The position numbers and the translations under genes were made by a program. A DNA stretch of 64,000 nucleotides from positions 682,001-746,000 of the forward strand of contig NZ_CP045298.1 of the NCBI RefSeq assembly GCF_009363115.1, given 5' to 3'. Below the pieces are notes generated by a model. The model saw only the letters and a program-made list of their open reading frames with translations. It did no database searches and was not told the origin of the DNA. Origin of the DNA: Paenibacillus brasilensis. Lineage in GTDB: Bacteria > Bacillota > Bacilli > Paenibacillales > Paenibacillaceae. The stretch's first letter is position 1. Each line of letters starts with the position of its first letter. Of the stretch, positions 1 to 10,020 are shown one piece after another.

Positions 1-1
1 T

Positions 2-439
2 TCCGAGGAGCGTAAAGCTAAAGCTGAAGAGCTGGGTGCTATCGTGCTTGATCCTAAGACCTATGATGTCGTGCAGGAGCTGCACAAACGGACCAACGGC
101 GGCGTAGATGTAGCCTATGAAGTCACTGGAGTACCGCCTGTGCTGACTCAAGCGATCGAATCTACTAAAATCAGCGGACAAATCATGATTGTCAGCATTT
201 TTGAAAAGGAAGCTCCGATCAAGCCTAACAATATCGTCATGAAGGAACGCAATCTGACTGGTATTATCGGCTACCGTGATGTATTCCCGGCTGTCATCAG
301 CTTGATGGAAAAAGGATATTTCCCTGCTGACAAGCTGGTGACTAAACGTATTAAGCTCGAAGAAGTGATTGAGCAAGGCTTTGAAGGTCTCCTGAAAGAG
401 AAAAATCAAGTTAAAATCCTGGTATCTCCGCAATCCTAA
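2..439 (+). CDS. bdhA: (R,R)-2,3-butanediol dehydrogenase, C-terminal part
   Basis: Partial gene, cut by the left window edge; about 145 C-terminal residues are visible in one open frame up to the TAA at 437-439. The segment starts just after the NAD-binding strand (EERKAKAEELGA), continues through the Rossmann half with NGGVDVAYEVTG, and ends in the KNQVKILVSPQS tail seen in zinc-dependent medium-chain dehydrogenases of the BdhA/sorbitol dehydrogenase group. The family interconverts acetoin and 2,3-butanediol with NAD(H) in the cytoplasm, a major fermentation route in P. polymyxa. The zinc-binding N-terminal half is outside the window, so the substrate is inferred from overall resemblance only. 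A strong hairpin terminator follows directly. Confidence 0.8.
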   Translation, partial: SEERKAKAEELGAIVLDPKTYDVVQELHKRTNGGVDVAYEVTGVPPVLTQAIESTKISGQIMIVSIFEKEAPIKPNNIVMKERNLTGIIGYRDVFPAVISLMEKGYFPADKLVTKRIKLEEVIEQGFEGLLKEKNQVKILVSPQS

Positions 440-454
440 TATAGAAGCAAATTC

Positions 455-487
455 AGATGTCTGCCCTTATGCAGACATCTTTTTTAT
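455..487 (+). terminator. Rho-independent terminator of bdhA
   Basis: Perfect 10-bp stem AGATGTCTGC / GCAGACATCT with a 6-nt loop, followed by a run of six T on the + strand. It lies 16 bp after the bdhA stop codon. Confidence 0.9.
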
Positions 488-558
488 AAAAAAATCGCTC
501 CCTCCCTGCGGCATGCGACCGTCAAGAAGAGTAGCGCCTTTTTAATTTTTCTCCAAAT

Positions 559-1545
559 TTATTGAATTACACTTTTCAGAACATCGTCAATCATTTGTCC
601 ATTCGCAATGGTCCCTGTATACAACCAACTCGAATCTTTGCCAAAATCGTATACATGGCCAGCTTTTACAGCTGGAATTCCCGCCCATACAGGATCTTTT
701 ATAATATCTTCTTTACTTACATTTTTGCTGTTCACGATAAAAACATAATCCGCATCCAGCTCTGCCAGCTTCTCCAGTGATAAATTGCTCCAGTTTGCCT
801 TGGCAGTCTTGGAGATTTCCTGTACGACCTGGGGAATCTTGAAGCCCAAGTCCTTGTACAATACATCACCGCTGGATAGACTCTGGTTCACGACATACAC
901 GTTTTTATCCGTTACCCACAAGGCTGCTACGGTTTTTTGTCCAATCGTCTGGCTCAGTTTGGCCTTGGCCTCTGCCGCCTTTTTGTCATAGCTGCTTAAT
1001 GCCTGCTTCGCTTCACTGCTCTTATTCAGCACCTCACCCACGGTCAACAGCTCTTGACGCCAATCGTTATTCATATTACTGCCTACAACATAGGTAGGAG
1101 CGATTTTAGAGTATTGATTATATTTGTCGCCCTCTACCATGCTCGCACTGTCCATAATGATTAAATCAGGCTTGAAGTTCAGAACGGCTTCAAATGGAAG
1201 GTCAGAAGCGATGGTAGGAACATCCTTCAGTTCTTTTTGCAAGTAACCCTGTACCGAATTTTTACCTACCGACCATTGAGCTACGGGTTTAACACCCAGT
1301 GCAACCAGATGATCCTCCAGATACGAAGCAATCACACGCTGAGGCTGAGCCGGAACCTTCACCTCATGCCCAAGTGCATCTTTCAGCACCCTTTCTTGTG
1401 ATGTCTGCTCCGCTGCTGTATTGTTGCTCCCTTGGCTAGTACCTTCCGTTGCCGCAGGACTGGATGTGCCTGAGCAGGCGCTGAGCAGCAGGGTAAAACT
1501 AAGCAATAAAATAAATGCCATGGAATGCCTTGCGTTTCTATTCAT
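559..1545 (-). CDS. Iron-siderophore ABC transporter substrate-binding lipoprotein
   Basis: 328-residue protein starting MNRNARHSMAFILLLS: a lipoprotein signal peptide with lipobox LSAC and the acylated Cys at residue 24, then a Ser/Thr-rich linker and a Peripla_BP_2 (FecB/FeuA-type) domain (DALGHEVKVPAQPQRVIA, then LNFKPDLIIMDSA). The family captures ferric siderophores or haem outside the membrane and hands them to an ABC permease; no permease or ATPase gene is adjacent, so it must use one encoded elsewhere. The same frame is open upstream into a decayed AraC gene, giving an apparent 494-residue fusion. I place the start at 1545 because of the AAGGGA ribosome binding site just before it, the textbook signal peptide, and the Fur box at 1571-1585. 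Expected to be induced under iron limitation. Confidence 0.85.
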   Translation of the reverse strand: MNRNARHSMAFILLLSFTLLLSACSGTSSPAATEGTSQGSNNTAAEQTSQERVLKDALGHEVKVPAQPQRVIASYLEDHLVALGVKPVAQWSVGKNSVQGYLQKELKDVPTIASDLPFEAVLNFKPDLIIMDSASMVEGDKYNQYSKIAPTYVVGSNMNNDWRQELLTVGEVLNKSSEAKQALSSYDKKAAEAKAKLSQTIGQKTVAALWVTDKNVYVVNQSLSSGDVLYKDLGFKIPQVVQEISKTAKANWSNLSLEKLAELDADYVFIVNSKNVSKEDIIKDPVWAGIPAVKAGHVYDFGKDSSWLYTGTIANGQMIDDVLKSVIQ

Positions 1546-2368
1546 TCGTAAAATCCCTTCATCATAGTTTTGATAATGATTATTATCCTCAATAACAGTA
1601 TGCAGGGTGCCACTTATCGAATCAATGGAACATTCGGACATGCTTAATGGATTATCCAGACGTGTATTTCTCACTAAAGCAGATGAATATAAGCTGTTCC
1701 GATAATGAACCGGTGATACACCGATATATTTTTTGAATGCCCGACTAAAGAAATAGCCATCCGGGTACCCTACACTCCCAGCAATATCCTGTAAAGTGGC
1801 ATCCGTCTTCCGTAAAAGCTCCTTCGCCTTAACCATCCGCAGCTGGATCAAGTACATAATCGGGCTACAGTCCGTTTGTTTTTTAAATAATCGGGTAAGG
1901 TGTCTAGGACTGCATTCCAATAATCCGGCCAAACTTCCAGCGTTATGGACTCCGCATAATGAACCTGCATAAATCAAATCGCCTGTGTCACGACATCCCG
2001 CGTGGAGGTTCGAGCCTGCGGTTCCTGCAATTGGCGTATACATTCATATGCAAAATCATAGAACCGACCCTGAGCCTGAATCTTGGATAGCGCCTCTTGA
2101 TCCTGCCATGCACTACATATCCTGAATGTGATGTATCCTTCCAATCACCAGCCAAGCGCACGCTACCCTGCAGTACAAAAACAAAAGCATGCGCTGGAAG
2201 ACGATACGGTCGAAACAGCTCTACCGATTCCAGTCGAATGTGCCGGACATCCATGACACGGATCGACGAATGGAGCCATACGGACAGAAGCTTGTTCAGC
2301 TCATCAGCTTCATGTCCCTTGCTCATCCCGGTGTGAGAATCTGTCTGCTTTTGCCGATCCTGCTTCAC
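1546..2368 (-). pseudogene. AraC-family iron-uptake regulator, decayed
   Basis: Remains of an AraC-type activator split over three frames. The GTG at 2368 has a good site (GGAGG, 9-nt spacing) and begins a cupin-like sensor domain (SVELFRPYRLPAHAFVFVLQGSVRL) that loses homology near 2110. A second frame then carries WQDQEALSKIQAQGRFYDF, and YECIRQLQ further on, up to an in-frame TGA near 1993. A third frame from about 1950 carries an apparently complete double helix-turn-helix domain (SLAGLLECSPRHLTRLFKKQ ... GYPDGYFFSRAFKKYIGVSP). At least two frameshifts, one nonsense codon and probably a deletion of part of the sensor domain are needed. In Firmicutes such regulators (Btr-like) commonly switch on the neighbouring siderophore-uptake gene, which fits the lipoprotein immediately downstream. 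Confidence 0.75.
1571..1585 (-). promoter_or_regulatory. Fur box upstream of the siderophore-binding lipoprotein
   Basis: TGATAATGATTATTA matches the 7-1-7 Fur consensus TGATAAT-N-ATTATCA at 14 of 15 positions. It ends 26 bp before the lipoprotein ATG, the usual place for iron repression, and it lies inside what would otherwise read as coding sequence of the AraC-lipoprotein fusion. Confidence 0.8.
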
Positions 2369-2548
2369 GTATCAAAGCCTCCGCTTCATAAATATCATAC
2401 TTTTTTTCCAAACCAACCTCATTATATATCATCTTTTTCTGTGTCTACCATGAGACAATTATTTCTGCGCGAAACAAGGCGAATATACCATTTCCATGGT
2501 ACAATTTGTATAAATACAATATTTAAAATACATAGGGGGTTTGACAGC

Positions 2549-3856
2549 ATGAGCGGTTCCCACATGGTATTGAGTACAGGAGCTAATGCACCTTTCGGTA
2601 AAGAGGATACAGTGCGGGTCACCATTACATGGAAGCATGCACCAGCTGAACTGGATGTTAGTTGTTTTATGGTAGGAGCAGACGGAAAGGTTTCCTCAGA
2701 TGATTATTTCATTTTTTACAATCAACCTGCTGACCCGCATGGACATGTACGGTTACAGCGTCCGAACGACAAAACCACTGAATTTACTATAGCACTCAAA
2801 GAACTGGAACGAACTGGAGTGGATAAGTGTGTGTTTGCCGCCACATTGGACGGTCCAGGTACTTTTGCCGATGTGGTCGGCTGCTCTCTTACTGCTCAAG
2901 GCAAGCAATCCCATATCACCTACAGTATCACCGAGGCTACTAGTGAGACATCGCTTGTGCTTGCAGAGGTGTATCGCCATACGTCTGGCTTCAAGCTTCG
3001 CGCAGTTGGGCGTGGTTTCAACGGAGGACTGAAGCCGCTTGCCGAGGCTCATGGGGTTACCGTGGAAGAAGGGGAGCCGTCAGCAGCACCGCCGGATACT
3101 GTACAGTCCAATATATCTGATACTAGACCGAATACAGCGAATGCCAAAGCGGAGATGGAGGCTTCCTTTCCCGGTAGCGGAAAAATTAATTTACTTAAGC
3201 AGAGTGTCCAAATTTCACTCAAAAAAAAGCAAATAGACCGTGAAAAAGCACGAGTAGCGGTTGTATTCGACGCTTCTGACTCTATGTCTAAACTTTATAC
3301 GGGTGGAACCGTGCAAAAAGCCTTCGAACGTGTGTTGGCTGTAGCCATCTGTATGGATGATGACGGTGAAATGGATGTATGGTTTTTTGCGGACAGAGCC
3401 AAACGGACACCAAGCGCCACAGAACAAAATTACGAAAATTACGTTAAACGAACTTATCCCAAGCCTCGTTTGTTTGGAGTAGGATGGGGCAACAATGAGC
3501 CTGAAGTAATGAAGGATATCATACTTAAATATACAAAGGAAGATCCTAACAATACGATCCCTACCTACGTTATCTTTTTCAGTGACGGAGGTGTCTATGA
3601 AACGGAAAAAATATCAAATTTGCTAATCGAGTGTTCTGGAACCCCGATTTTCTGGCAATTTGTTGGTCTTGGTAATGCCGATTACGGAGTCCTTCAAAAG
3701 TTAGATGATCTGCACGGTCGCGTAGTAGATAATGCAGATTTTTTTGCCTTGGATGACATCGACTCCGTGACAGACGCAGAATTGTACGACCGTCTGCTGA
3801 ACGAGTTCCCAGGATGGCTCAAACAGGTACGAGCTAAGGGAATATTGCGGAGCTAA
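2549..3856 (+). CDS. TerD-domain / von Willebrand A-domain protein
   Basis: 435 residues. Residues 1-170 form a TerD-type Ca-binding stress domain (MVLSTGANAPFGKEDTVRVT, LDVSCFMVGADGKVSSDDYF, FYNQPADPHG). After a ~50-residue linker, residues 235-420 form a vWA domain with the metal site motif DASDS at 241-245 and FFSDGG later. Start chosen at the ATG 2549 because AGGGGG lies 9 bp upstream; the frame stays open further upstream but without a binding site. TerD proteins are linked to tellurite, phage and envelope stress responses; here the two ter-type modules are fused in one cytosolic protein, with no other ter genes beside it. It is divergent from the AraC/lipoprotein locus. Confidence 0.8.
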   Translation: MSGSHMVLSTGANAPFGKEDTVRVTITWKHAPAELDVSCFMVGADGKVSSDDYFIFYNQPADPHGHVRLQRPNDKTTEFTIALKELERTGVDKCVFAATLDGPGTFADVVGCSLTAQGKQSHITYSITEATSETSLVLAEVYRHTSGFKLRAVGRGFNGGLKPLAEAHGVTVEEGEPSAAPPDTVQSNISDTRPNTANAKAEMEASFPGSGKINLLKQSVQISLKKKQIDREKARVAVVFDASDSMSKLYTGGTVQKAFERVLAVAICMDDDGEMDVWFFADRAKRTPSATEQNYENYVKRTYPKPRLFGVGWGNNEPEVMKDIILKYTKEDPNNTIPTYVIFFSDGGVYETEKISNLLIECSGTPIFWQFVGLGNADYGVLQKLDDLHGRVVDNADFFALDDIDSVTDAELYDRLLNEFPGWLKQVRAKGILRS

Positions 3857-4155
3857 TTCCTCGCCGCAGTGCGAAACCGCGTCAGATTAACACATCTCCA
3901 TGCCCCCCTGCATGATCACTTAAAATATCATCAAGTTGAGCAATAAGAGGCACAATGGCCGCTGATAAAGCAATCCTCAGCGAAATCATTCTGCCTCTGT
4001 TTTTCTTCAGTTTGTCCTCTATCCATTTCAATCTCTCTATCAGATCCTATTTCTTTCATTTCCTAATCGTTAATTTTCATGTAGTATAAGTCTAATTGAA
4101 GTAACCCTGTTTGGGCTATGCTGAAGCTATACACTTTATAAAGGAGGATTTCAGA
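3857..4155. other. Intergenic region with one weak small ORF
   Basis: About 300 bp between the TerD-vWA gene and the permease. The minus strand holds a 49-codon frame (TTG 4031 to TGA 3882) reading KWIEDKLKKNRGRMISLRIA then a hydrophobic stretch; its ribosome binding site is poor, so I do not call it a gene. No clear terminator is visible after the TerD-vWA gene. Confidence 0.4.
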
Positions 4156-5499
4156 TTGAAATCAAATGAAGCAACTTTGCACAAAAAGCTGCGCCCTAGG
4201 CATATTACCTTTATGGCTATGGGCGGGGTCATCGGGACCGGTATCTTTAAAGGAAGTACCGAAACGATTAGCTTGGCAGGACCTGGAGTTATTTTATCCT
4301 ATGTCTTTGCAGGGCTTTTGCTTCTGGTCGTTATGGGAGCAATTGCCGAGATGGCCACCGTCTATCCTAACATGAATATGAAGGATTTTATTCGTAAAGC
4401 GTTTGGAGAACGGCTTTCCTTTATCATCGGCTGGCTGTATTGCTTCATGTGGCTGGCTGTCTGTGTCATCGAGGTCATCGCAGCGGGAAGCTTCCTGCAA
4501 TACTGGTTTCAGGATGTTCCCTTATGGGTACTCAGTTTAGCAAGTGCGGCCTTCATTATCATCGTTAATATGCTGAGTGTCGGAGGCTTCGGGGAGCTGG
4601 AATTTTGGCTTGCAGGGATTAAGATTGCCATGATTATCATCTTTATCGCCTTGGGTGGCTGTATACTATTCGGCATTATCCCCACGGAAACTCCACCTTA
4701 TCTGAGCAATTACGCACAGCATGGGGGATTTTTACCCAATGGCTGGCTGGCTATTTTTTCGGCACTGCTGGTAGTTACCTTTTCCTATGGAGGGTCCGAG
4801 CTCATTGGTCTGACGTTAACGGAGACCGAAAATCCGGAAAAAGTGCTGCCTAAGGTAGTTAAAAGCTTTATTTTGCGGGTTGTCCTGTTTTACACCTTGC
4901 CGATCCTCATTATTTGTGGCTTGATTCCCTGGAATCAGCTGGATGCGAATACCAGTCCGTTTGTACAGGTACTGTCTTCGGCAGGGCTTCAAGGCTCGGC
5001 CCATGTCATGAACTTTATCCTGATCACTGCCGTACTGTCTGCCGCCAATTCGGGGATTTACGGTGCTACACGCATGCTGCATTCACTGGCCGTCAATGGG
5101 GAAGGGCCTAAATCACTCGCCCGCGTGTCTTCAAACGGAGTTCCAATAAACAGTCTCAAACTGTGCGCCGTGGTTCTGATTGTCGGTTCCATGGTTGCTT
5201 ATATTGCTCAGGATGGACTGTTCCGCATTTTGATGGCCGTGCCTGGCTTTGTTGTGCTGCTCGTCTGGAGTTGTATTTGCTTGTCCCAGTTGAAACTACG
5301 CAAATCTTATCCCATAGAGCCCAGCTTCAAAATATGGGGGTTTCCTTATATCACCGCAATAACCGTCGGATGTCTGTGGGTGATTGCACTCCTGTTCCTG
5401 CTTGACCCGCAAAATCGGATCAGCATCAGCGTATGTGTGGCTTTCATGGCATTCTTGATCGTCTGGTCTTTGGTGAAGTTCCGGAGAAAGCAGGCGTAA
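4156..5499 (+). CDS. Amino-acid permease (APC superfamily)
   Basis: 447-residue integral membrane protein starting LKSNEATLHKKLRPRHITFMAMGG. The N-terminal GGVIGTGIFKGS signature (helix 1 substrate site) and about 12 hydrophobic segments place it in the amino acid/polyamine/organocation superfamily, in the LysP/GabP/AnsP-like branch; GGSELIGLTLTETENPEKVLPK is the typical loop after helix 6. It imports an amino acid by proton symport; which one cannot be told. The start is TTG 4156, fixed by a perfect AAGGAGG 8 bp upstream; an earlier in-frame TTG at 4111 has no binding site. The following VanZ-RDD gene begins 7 bp after the stop, so the two are probably cotranscribed. Confidence 0.85.
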   Translation: MKSNEATLHKKLRPRHITFMAMGGVIGTGIFKGSTETISLAGPGVILSYVFAGLLLLVVMGAIAEMATVYPNMNMKDFIRKAFGERLSFIIGWLYCFMWLAVCVIEVIAAGSFLQYWFQDVPLWVLSLASAAFIIIVNMLSVGGFGELEFWLAGIKIAMIIIFIALGGCILFGIIPTETPPYLSNYAQHGGFLPNGWLAIFSALLVVTFSYGGSELIGLTLTETENPEKVLPKVVKSFILRVVLFYTLPILIICGLIPWNQLDANTSPFVQVLSSAGLQGSAHVMNFILITAVLSAANSGIYGATRMLHSLAVNGEGPKSLARVSSNGVPINSLKLCAVVLIVGSMVAYIAQDGLFRILMAVPGFVVLLVWSCICLSQLKLRKSYPIEPSFKIWGFPYITAITVGCLWVIALLFLLDPQNRISISVCVAFMAFLIVWSLVKFRRKQA

Positions 5500-5506
5500 G
5501 CAGCTC

Positions 5507-6634
5507 ATGATTCAATCGTATCTGTTTCCTGTTTCATATGCTTTTCTGGCGTTTCCTTTTGCTGCGCTATTGTTTACACTGCCTTTTCTTATTGTGCAGT
5601 ATCGAAGACATGGCTATATTCACAAGGCTAGAGCATGGCTGCTTTACCTGATGCTTTTATACTTGATGAACGCCTTCTTTTTGGTCATTTTACCGCTTCC
5701 GTCATCGCGTCATAACGCAGCATTAGCTGGAGGAGCGTTGCAATTAATACCCTTGCAATTCATTCACGACATTATAAGAGAAACGTCTGTCTCACCTGCT
5801 CATCCCTCCAGCTATCTTCATTTATTGAAGGAGCGGGCTTTCCTGCAAGTGGCTTTTAACGTTCTTATGACCGTACCATTTGGCATGTTCTTGCGTTATT
5901 ATTTCCGTGCACGATGGGGATGGTGCCTGATTCTATCCTTTGCCCTGTCCCTCTTCTTTGAGATAACGCAATTGACAGGACTGTACGGATTTTTTGACCA
6001 TGCGTATCGCGTGTTCGATGTGGACGATCTGATGGCTAATACATTGGGCGGTATGCTGGGCTTTCTGTTGGGCGAATGGTTCTCACGCTTTCTTCCCCGC
6101 TTGGAGCATCTGGACAAGCATTTGGACATTACGACCAAGCGGGTGTCCTATACCAGACGGGGCGTAGCCTTTTTCGTCGATTCTATCGTTTGGATCGGGC
6201 TACTCGGGATTATGGAATCCTTGCATGTGTCTGCTGCTTTCTGGGTGTCCAGCGGAGTGTACTTTATGATCGTCCCTTACCTGACGAATGGGAAAACTCC
6301 AGGGAAATGGCTGGTGCGTATTCATATTACAGGGACCGGAAAACGAATTTCCCTGTGGGAGCTCATCAAGCGCTACAGCCTATTGTACTGGTTATATTTC
6401 GGGCTTAACTATGTGCTGGGTGGACCTGTGCTGTGGTCCCAAGTGTCTCCTTGGGTGAGTGTTCTGATCAGCCTTTTGCTGTTGGTGATGAACGGATGGT
6501 TCTTTTTCCATCTGGTCATACGCCTATTCAAGAAAGGTCCGTTATTTTACGAGGAGCTTAGCCATACTTCACATCAAATTATATGGCCCAAGCACTATCA
6601 CCCTCCTCAGAGTGACACTGCTGACCCTGAATAG
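5507..6634 (+). CDS. VanZ-RDD domain membrane protein
   Basis: 375 residues with about eight membrane segments. Residues 1-190 are VanZ-like (FNVLMTVPFGMFLRYYF, FALSLFFEITQLTGLYG, FDVDDLMANTLGGMLGF). Residues 210-340 are an RDD domain (RRGVAFFVDSIVWIGLLG with its Arg-Asp core, NGKTPGKWLVRI). VanZ is known for low-level teicoplanin resistance; RDD proteins have been linked to transport of hydrophobic or charged solutes. The combined VanZ-RDD form occurs in Firmicutes but its job is not established. No strong ribosome binding site is visible; translation is probably coupled to the permease gene ending 7 bp upstream. Confidence 0.8.
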   Translation: MIQSYLFPVSYAFLAFPFAALLFTLPFLIVQYRRHGYIHKARAWLLYLMLLYLMNAFFLVILPLPSSRHNAALAGGALQLIPLQFIHDIIRETSVSPAHPSSYLHLLKERAFLQVAFNVLMTVPFGMFLRYYFRARWGWCLILSFALSLFFEITQLTGLYGFFDHAYRVFDVDDLMANTLGGMLGFLLGEWFSRFLPRLEHLDKHLDITTKRVSYTRRGVAFFVDSIVWIGLLGIMESLHVSAAFWVSSGVYFMIVPYLTNGKTPGKWLVRIHITGTGKRISLWELIKRYSLLYWLYFGLNYVLGGPVLWSQVSPWVSVLISLLLLVMNGWFFFHLVIRLFKKGPLFYEELSHTSHQIIWPKHYHPPQSDTADPE

Positions 6635-6715
6635 ATGTCGGGAGAGAATACAGTAAAAAGAACCCTGAAAGACTGATAACGTCATCAAGCCCCGGATCTT
6701 CGTTGTATCAGGCAT

Positions 6716-6767
6716 AAAAAAACAGGCGAAACAAAGGAATGTCCTTTGTCCGCCTGTTTTTTTATTT
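6716..6767. terminator. Bidirectional terminator between vanZ-rdd and nitroreductase
   Basis: Long hairpin with A-run and T-run arms: AAAAAACAGGCG pairs with CGCCTGTTTTTTT and an inner ACAAAGGA/TCCTTTGT stem closes on a 3-nt loop. It serves the convergent + and - genes on both sides. Confidence 0.9.
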
Positions 6768-6793
6768 TGCGTATAGATGTTTGTTCGTTTCCC

Positions 6794-7447
6794 TTATTTC
6801 CACTGGGCAATCTGATCAATAGGCAAACGTGTAGACGGATGGCCCTCGTCGAGTCCTTTACCCATGGAAATGAGCATGACAGGGACATAACGATCTTTGT
6901 CCAGACCAAAAGCTTCAGCAATTTTATCCTTTTCATAGCCACCGATAGCGTTGGTGTCGTAGCCATGAGCGCGTGCCACCAGCATCAGCTGCATGGATAC
7001 CAGACCACCGTCGATGAGGACCGTTTCTTTGTTCACAACTGGATCAAGCGCTGCAAAATGGGCTGCCACTTTTTCTTGTTGCATTTCTTTAATGTCTTGT
7101 GGCATATAGCCCAATTCTACAGCTTCTCCAAAAATTTGTTCAAAATTGTCAAAATTGTTCAAATCCCCAAATACCGCAATCACTGCCGAAGATGTCTCCA
7201 CTTGACGTTGGTTGAAACGAGCCAATGGCGCCAGTGTTGCTTTACCTTCAGGGCTGTCAATCACGAGGAAACGCCAAGGTTGCAGGTTAATGGAAGATGG
7301 TGCGCGTGTAGCTTCCGTCAAAATCTCAGTCATTTCCTCGCGGCTGATCTTCACGGACGGGTCGTATACTTTTACCGAACGGCGTCCCAGTGCAATTTCT
7401 TTAAAATCATTCGTTTTTACAATATTGGATGTATTCGTATTATTCAT
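6794..7447 (-). CDS. Nitroreductase-family FMN oxidoreductase
   Basis: 217 residues. N-terminal ALGRRSVKVYDPSVKISREE is the FMN-phosphate binding RRSVR/K motif, followed by ATRAPSSINLQPWRFLVID and the C-terminal GLVSMQLMLVARAHGYDTNAIGGY, all typical of the NfsA/NfsB-like nitroreductase superfamily. Such enzymes reduce nitroaromatics, quinones or flavins using NAD(P)H in the cytosol. It sits 48 bp downstream of a MarR-type gene on the same strand and is probably in its operon, suggesting induction by a phenolic, quinone or electrophile. It has a paralogue in this window (24904-25566) next to a TetR regulator. Confidence 0.85.
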   Translation of the reverse strand: MNNTNTSNIVKTNDFKEIALGRRSVKVYDPSVKISREEMTEILTEATRAPSSINLQPWRFLVIDSPEGKATLAPLARFNQRQVETSSAVIAVFGDLNNFDNFEQIFGEAVELGYMPQDIKEMQQEKVAAHFAALDPVVNKETVLIDGGLVSMQLMLVARAHGYDTNAIGGYEKDKIAEAFGLDKDRYVPVMLISMGKGLDEGHPSTRLPIDQIAQWK

Positions 7448-7495
7448 TCAAGTCTCTCCTTATTCCCTACGGGATATAATATTATGGAATTTCAG

Positions 7496-7990
7496 TCAGT
7501 CCATATCGGATATGTGACCATTCATGATTCGCAGCATATCAGCTAGCTGATGCCGCTCAGCCTCGTCGAAGCTCTGGAGCAGCCGATCTACAAACTGCGA
7601 ACGCTCCTGTCTGAAGGTGATAATGCGCTCACGTCCATAATCAGTCAGGCTTACCAAGGTAATTCTGTTGTCCTCGGGCTTGGTGCGTCGTGTGACCATA
7701 GCATTCGCCTCAAGCTGCTTCAAATGGCGGGTCACGGCTGCCCCGTCGATACCAATCTCTTTTTGCAGCAGGGTTTGACTAATCTCCTCCACCTGATACA
7801 ACTTGCACAACAGCTGTAATCTGGATGCGCTGATGCCTGCACAACGCTCAAACTTGCAGCTAATCTCTTTATTCAGCAGCAACAGCATGTCAAAAATAGA
7901 CTCAGCCTCAGATGATGTTGGGGTGATAGCAATCCCTCCTCCGTAAAATATCGCTGGGCTTTGTGATACAACCGTTGATCTATCAATCAT
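7496..7990 (-). CDS. MarR-family transcriptional regulator
   Basis: Up to 164 residues with a winged helix: EISQTLLQKEIGIDGAAVTRHLKQLEANAMV (recognition helix) followed by the wing RRTKPEDNRITLVSLTDYGRE. MarR dimers repress genes for drug, phenol or oxidative-stress defence and release DNA on ligand binding. It precedes a nitroreductase gene, its likely target. The start is uncertain: the ATG at 7990 has its AAGGAGG 22 bp away and sits inside the tandem palindromes that look like its own operator, so a downstream start after the internal GGAGGAGG (near 7945) is possible. Confidence 0.8.
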   Translation of the reverse strand: MIDRSTVVSQSPAIFYGGGIAITPTSSEAESIFDMLLLLNKEISCKFERCAGISASRLQLLCKLYQVEEISQTLLQKEIGIDGAAVTRHLKQLEANAMVTRRTKPEDNRITLVSLTDYGRERIITFRQERSQFVDRLLQSFDEAERHQLADMLRIMNGHISDMD

Positions 7991-8001
7991 TGATCTATCA
8001 A
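7975..8001 (-). promoter_or_regulatory. Tandem palindromic operator of the marR-nitroreductase operon
   Basis: Two identical 12-bp palindromes TTGATCTATCAA at 7975-7986 and 7990-8001, start-to-start 15 bp, at the 5' end of marR. MarR proteins bind short AT-rich palindromes over their own promoters, so this is the natural autoregulatory site. Binding is inferred. Confidence 0.6.
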
Positions 8002-8062
8002 GTAATATACATCCTCCTTAAAAATAAATCAAGTCCCTGAGAAAAATAAAGTAACTCTTTTC

Positions 8063-8107
8063 AAATAAAGCTGAGCACCCCCGTAAGGAACACTCAGCTT
8101 TATTTTT
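8063..8107 (-). terminator. Terminator of gdhA
   Basis: Stem AAATAAAGCTGAG / CTCAGCTTTATTT with an 17-nt loop, downstream of gdhA; A/T-rich outer arms make it usable in both directions. Confidence 0.8.
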
Positions 8108-8177
8108 TATTTGCTTGCTTATTCAATATACGTGTACTCGCTTATTTCTCTGCAAGTTTCCTAGGCTGCCACTTGAG

Positions 8178-9944
<1,767 letters not shown>

Positions 9945-9978
9945 AAAAAGAGGCCGCGCACAGGGCGTAGCCTCTTTT
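9945..9978 (-). terminator. Terminator of thrC
   Basis: Stem AAAAGAGGC / GCCTCTTTT with a 15-nt loop and T-run on the minus strand, about 45 bp beyond the thrC stop codon. Confidence 0.85.
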
Positions 9979-10020
9979 CCCCATCCTAATTAGGATGTAA
10001 CTCAGCATTGAAATGTTCTT

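Noticed and set aside
559..2043. A 494-residue AraC/substrate-binding fusion protein
   Set aside because: An internal signal peptide with lipobox, a ribosome binding site and a Fur box show two genes; the AraC part is broken upstream.
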